Source: JAGNHS01 sp964609695
GTDB lineage: Bacteria; Bdellovibrionota; UBA2428
Direction of reading: 5' to 3'
Length of the DNA: 64,000 nt
Assembly: GCA_964609695.1 (NCBI GenBank)
Contig: CAZSSP010000003.1
Coordinates: 124,001 to 188,000 of the forward strand
Shown piece after piece: positions 63,452-64,000 of this stretch. Positions within the stretch are counted from its first letter, which is position 1; every line of letters begins with the position of its first letter. The notes beneath the pieces were generated by a model, which saw only the letters and a program-made list of their open reading frames with translations, was not told the DNA's origin and made no database searches. The position numbers and the translations under genes were made by a program.

Positions 63452-64000
63452 TTAAAGAGAGTTTTTTATGATTTCGTTCAAATCATTGCGGATTTCAGGA
63501 TTGTTCAATGTAGCTTTGTGCTTCTCCATTAATTTGGCTATGGATTCTTGAAATTGGTTGCGGCGCTCTTCGTGACGTTCCATGGCGTAATTAAAAAGTT
63601 CTTCAAGATTATGGAATTCATCGGCTTTACGAAGGTGCATTCGAATTTTAGTTTTGCCGTCTGCAAATTCTTTAAGTCGGGTCTTAAGTGAAAACAGTGG
63701 GCCTGCGATTTGATGAGTTAAATAGAGTCCAGAAATAAACAAAAGTAGAATTAGAGAAATCATAGCCACTAACATCAGGGCCACAATAAGGCGAAACTCT
63801 CGGCGGAGCTGAATAACTGTTTCGGGAAGTTGTTTAAGGGCACCATTGATGAGCATGTCGTAGTTGAGATTAATAAAAAATAAAAAAGTTCCAACGAATA
63901 AGGTGATCAGCAGACCATTGACTAAGCAAAGGCGAAGGGTGAAGCGGTATTGAAAGTCTTTTTCAATAACAAGGCGTGGTCGACGTCTTTGAATACTCAT
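63452..64000 (-). CDS. HAMP-domain membrane protein
   Basis: The 182-residue product begins at the right edge of the window (ATG 63998-64000), so the real start could lie further right. Two TM helices (LCLVNGLLITLFVGTFLFFINL and LIVALMLVAMISLILLLFISGLYL) flank a short periplasmic loop, followed by a HAMP-like segment (THQIAGPLFSLKTRLKEFADG) and a helical cytoplasmic tail. There is no kinase or methyl-accepting domain. It resembles small HAMP proteins of Bdellovibrio-type genomes; function unknown. Confidence 0.75.
   Translation of the reverse strand: MSIQRRRPRLVIEKDFQYRFTLRLCLVNGLLITLFVGTFLFFINLNYDMLINGALKQLPETVIQLRREFRLIVALMLVAMISLILLLFISGLYLTHQIAGPLFSLKTRLKEFADGKTKIRMHLRKADEFHNLEELFNYAMERHEERRNQFQESIAKLMEKHKATLNNPEIRNDLNEIIKNSL

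Overview
The window looks like chromosomal DNA of an AT-leaning, Gram-negative deltaproteobacterium-like organism, most probably a Bdellovibrionota (Bdellovibrio-type) bacterium. This is an inference from gene content and protein style: many secreted or lipoprotein hypotheticals, cell-wall enzymes, a complete pilMNOPQ operon, an MglA-like protein, a glycine-rich RRM protein and a PhaR-type regulator. No taxonomic search was run. Coding density is high, genes lie on both strands, and many are translationally coupled. I see no prophage, insertion sequence, CRISPR array or classical defence island.

Layout. 1-11343: a cut-off sigma-54 activator, then a plus-strand housekeeping block of RHH protein-lepA-pyrB, a small leader ORF-carA-hypothetical-carB, greA and recG. 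11340-15583: envelope genes, including a large LAS-type metallopeptidase with a small secreted partner (minus), an orphan TatA (plus) and an LptC/OstA-like protein (minus). 15603-19170: an outer-membrane barrel protein, a secreted protein and a lipoprotein. 19192-23625: a three-gene operon encoding diverged PurL-like and PurQ-like proteins and a membrane protein with a zinc anti-sigma-type motif. It ends at a 261-bp near-perfect palindrome. 23950-27106: divergent aspS and hisS. 27129-36203: lipoproteins, a tiny Lys/Ala-rich peptide gene, M14 peptidase, hydrolase, pseudo-receiver/GAF protein, rlmH, L,D-transpeptidase and secreted proteins. 36246-42338: ribF, a 1025-residue secreted low-complexity protein behind a sigma-54-like promoter, a TPR protein and a DUF486 protein. 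42487-46044: a LysR regulator divergent from a secreted protein, a membrane protein, a dienelactone hydrolase and a secreted protein. 46089-50115: tRNA-Ser with a duplicated 3' fragment, SRP RNA, dnaX-ybaB-recR, an MglA-like protein lacking the GTPase motifs, and tRNA-Asn. 50262-54592: a secreted zincin, a LamG lipoprotein, other secreted proteins and a tRNA-Lys/RRM unit. 54688-61906: an ABC exporter, prepilin peptidase and pilMNOPQ. 61999-64000: a DUF2802-like protein, a 40-residue TatA-like peptide, a PhaR-like regulator and a HAMP membrane protein.

How the genes fit together. The pyrimidine genes supply carbamoyl phosphate (CarA/CarB) to PyrB. tRNA-Ser-SRP RNA-dnaX-ybaB-recR is an old conserved order. 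Prepilin peptidase next to pilMNOPQ gives the maturation and alignment/secretin part of a type IV pilus machine. The best candidates for something undescribed are the PurL/PurQ-like operon with its anti-sigma-like membrane partner, the palindromic element after it, the predicted carA leader peptide, the 26-residue basic peptide, the MglA-like protein without nucleotide motifs, and the tRNA-Lys/RRM transcription unit.
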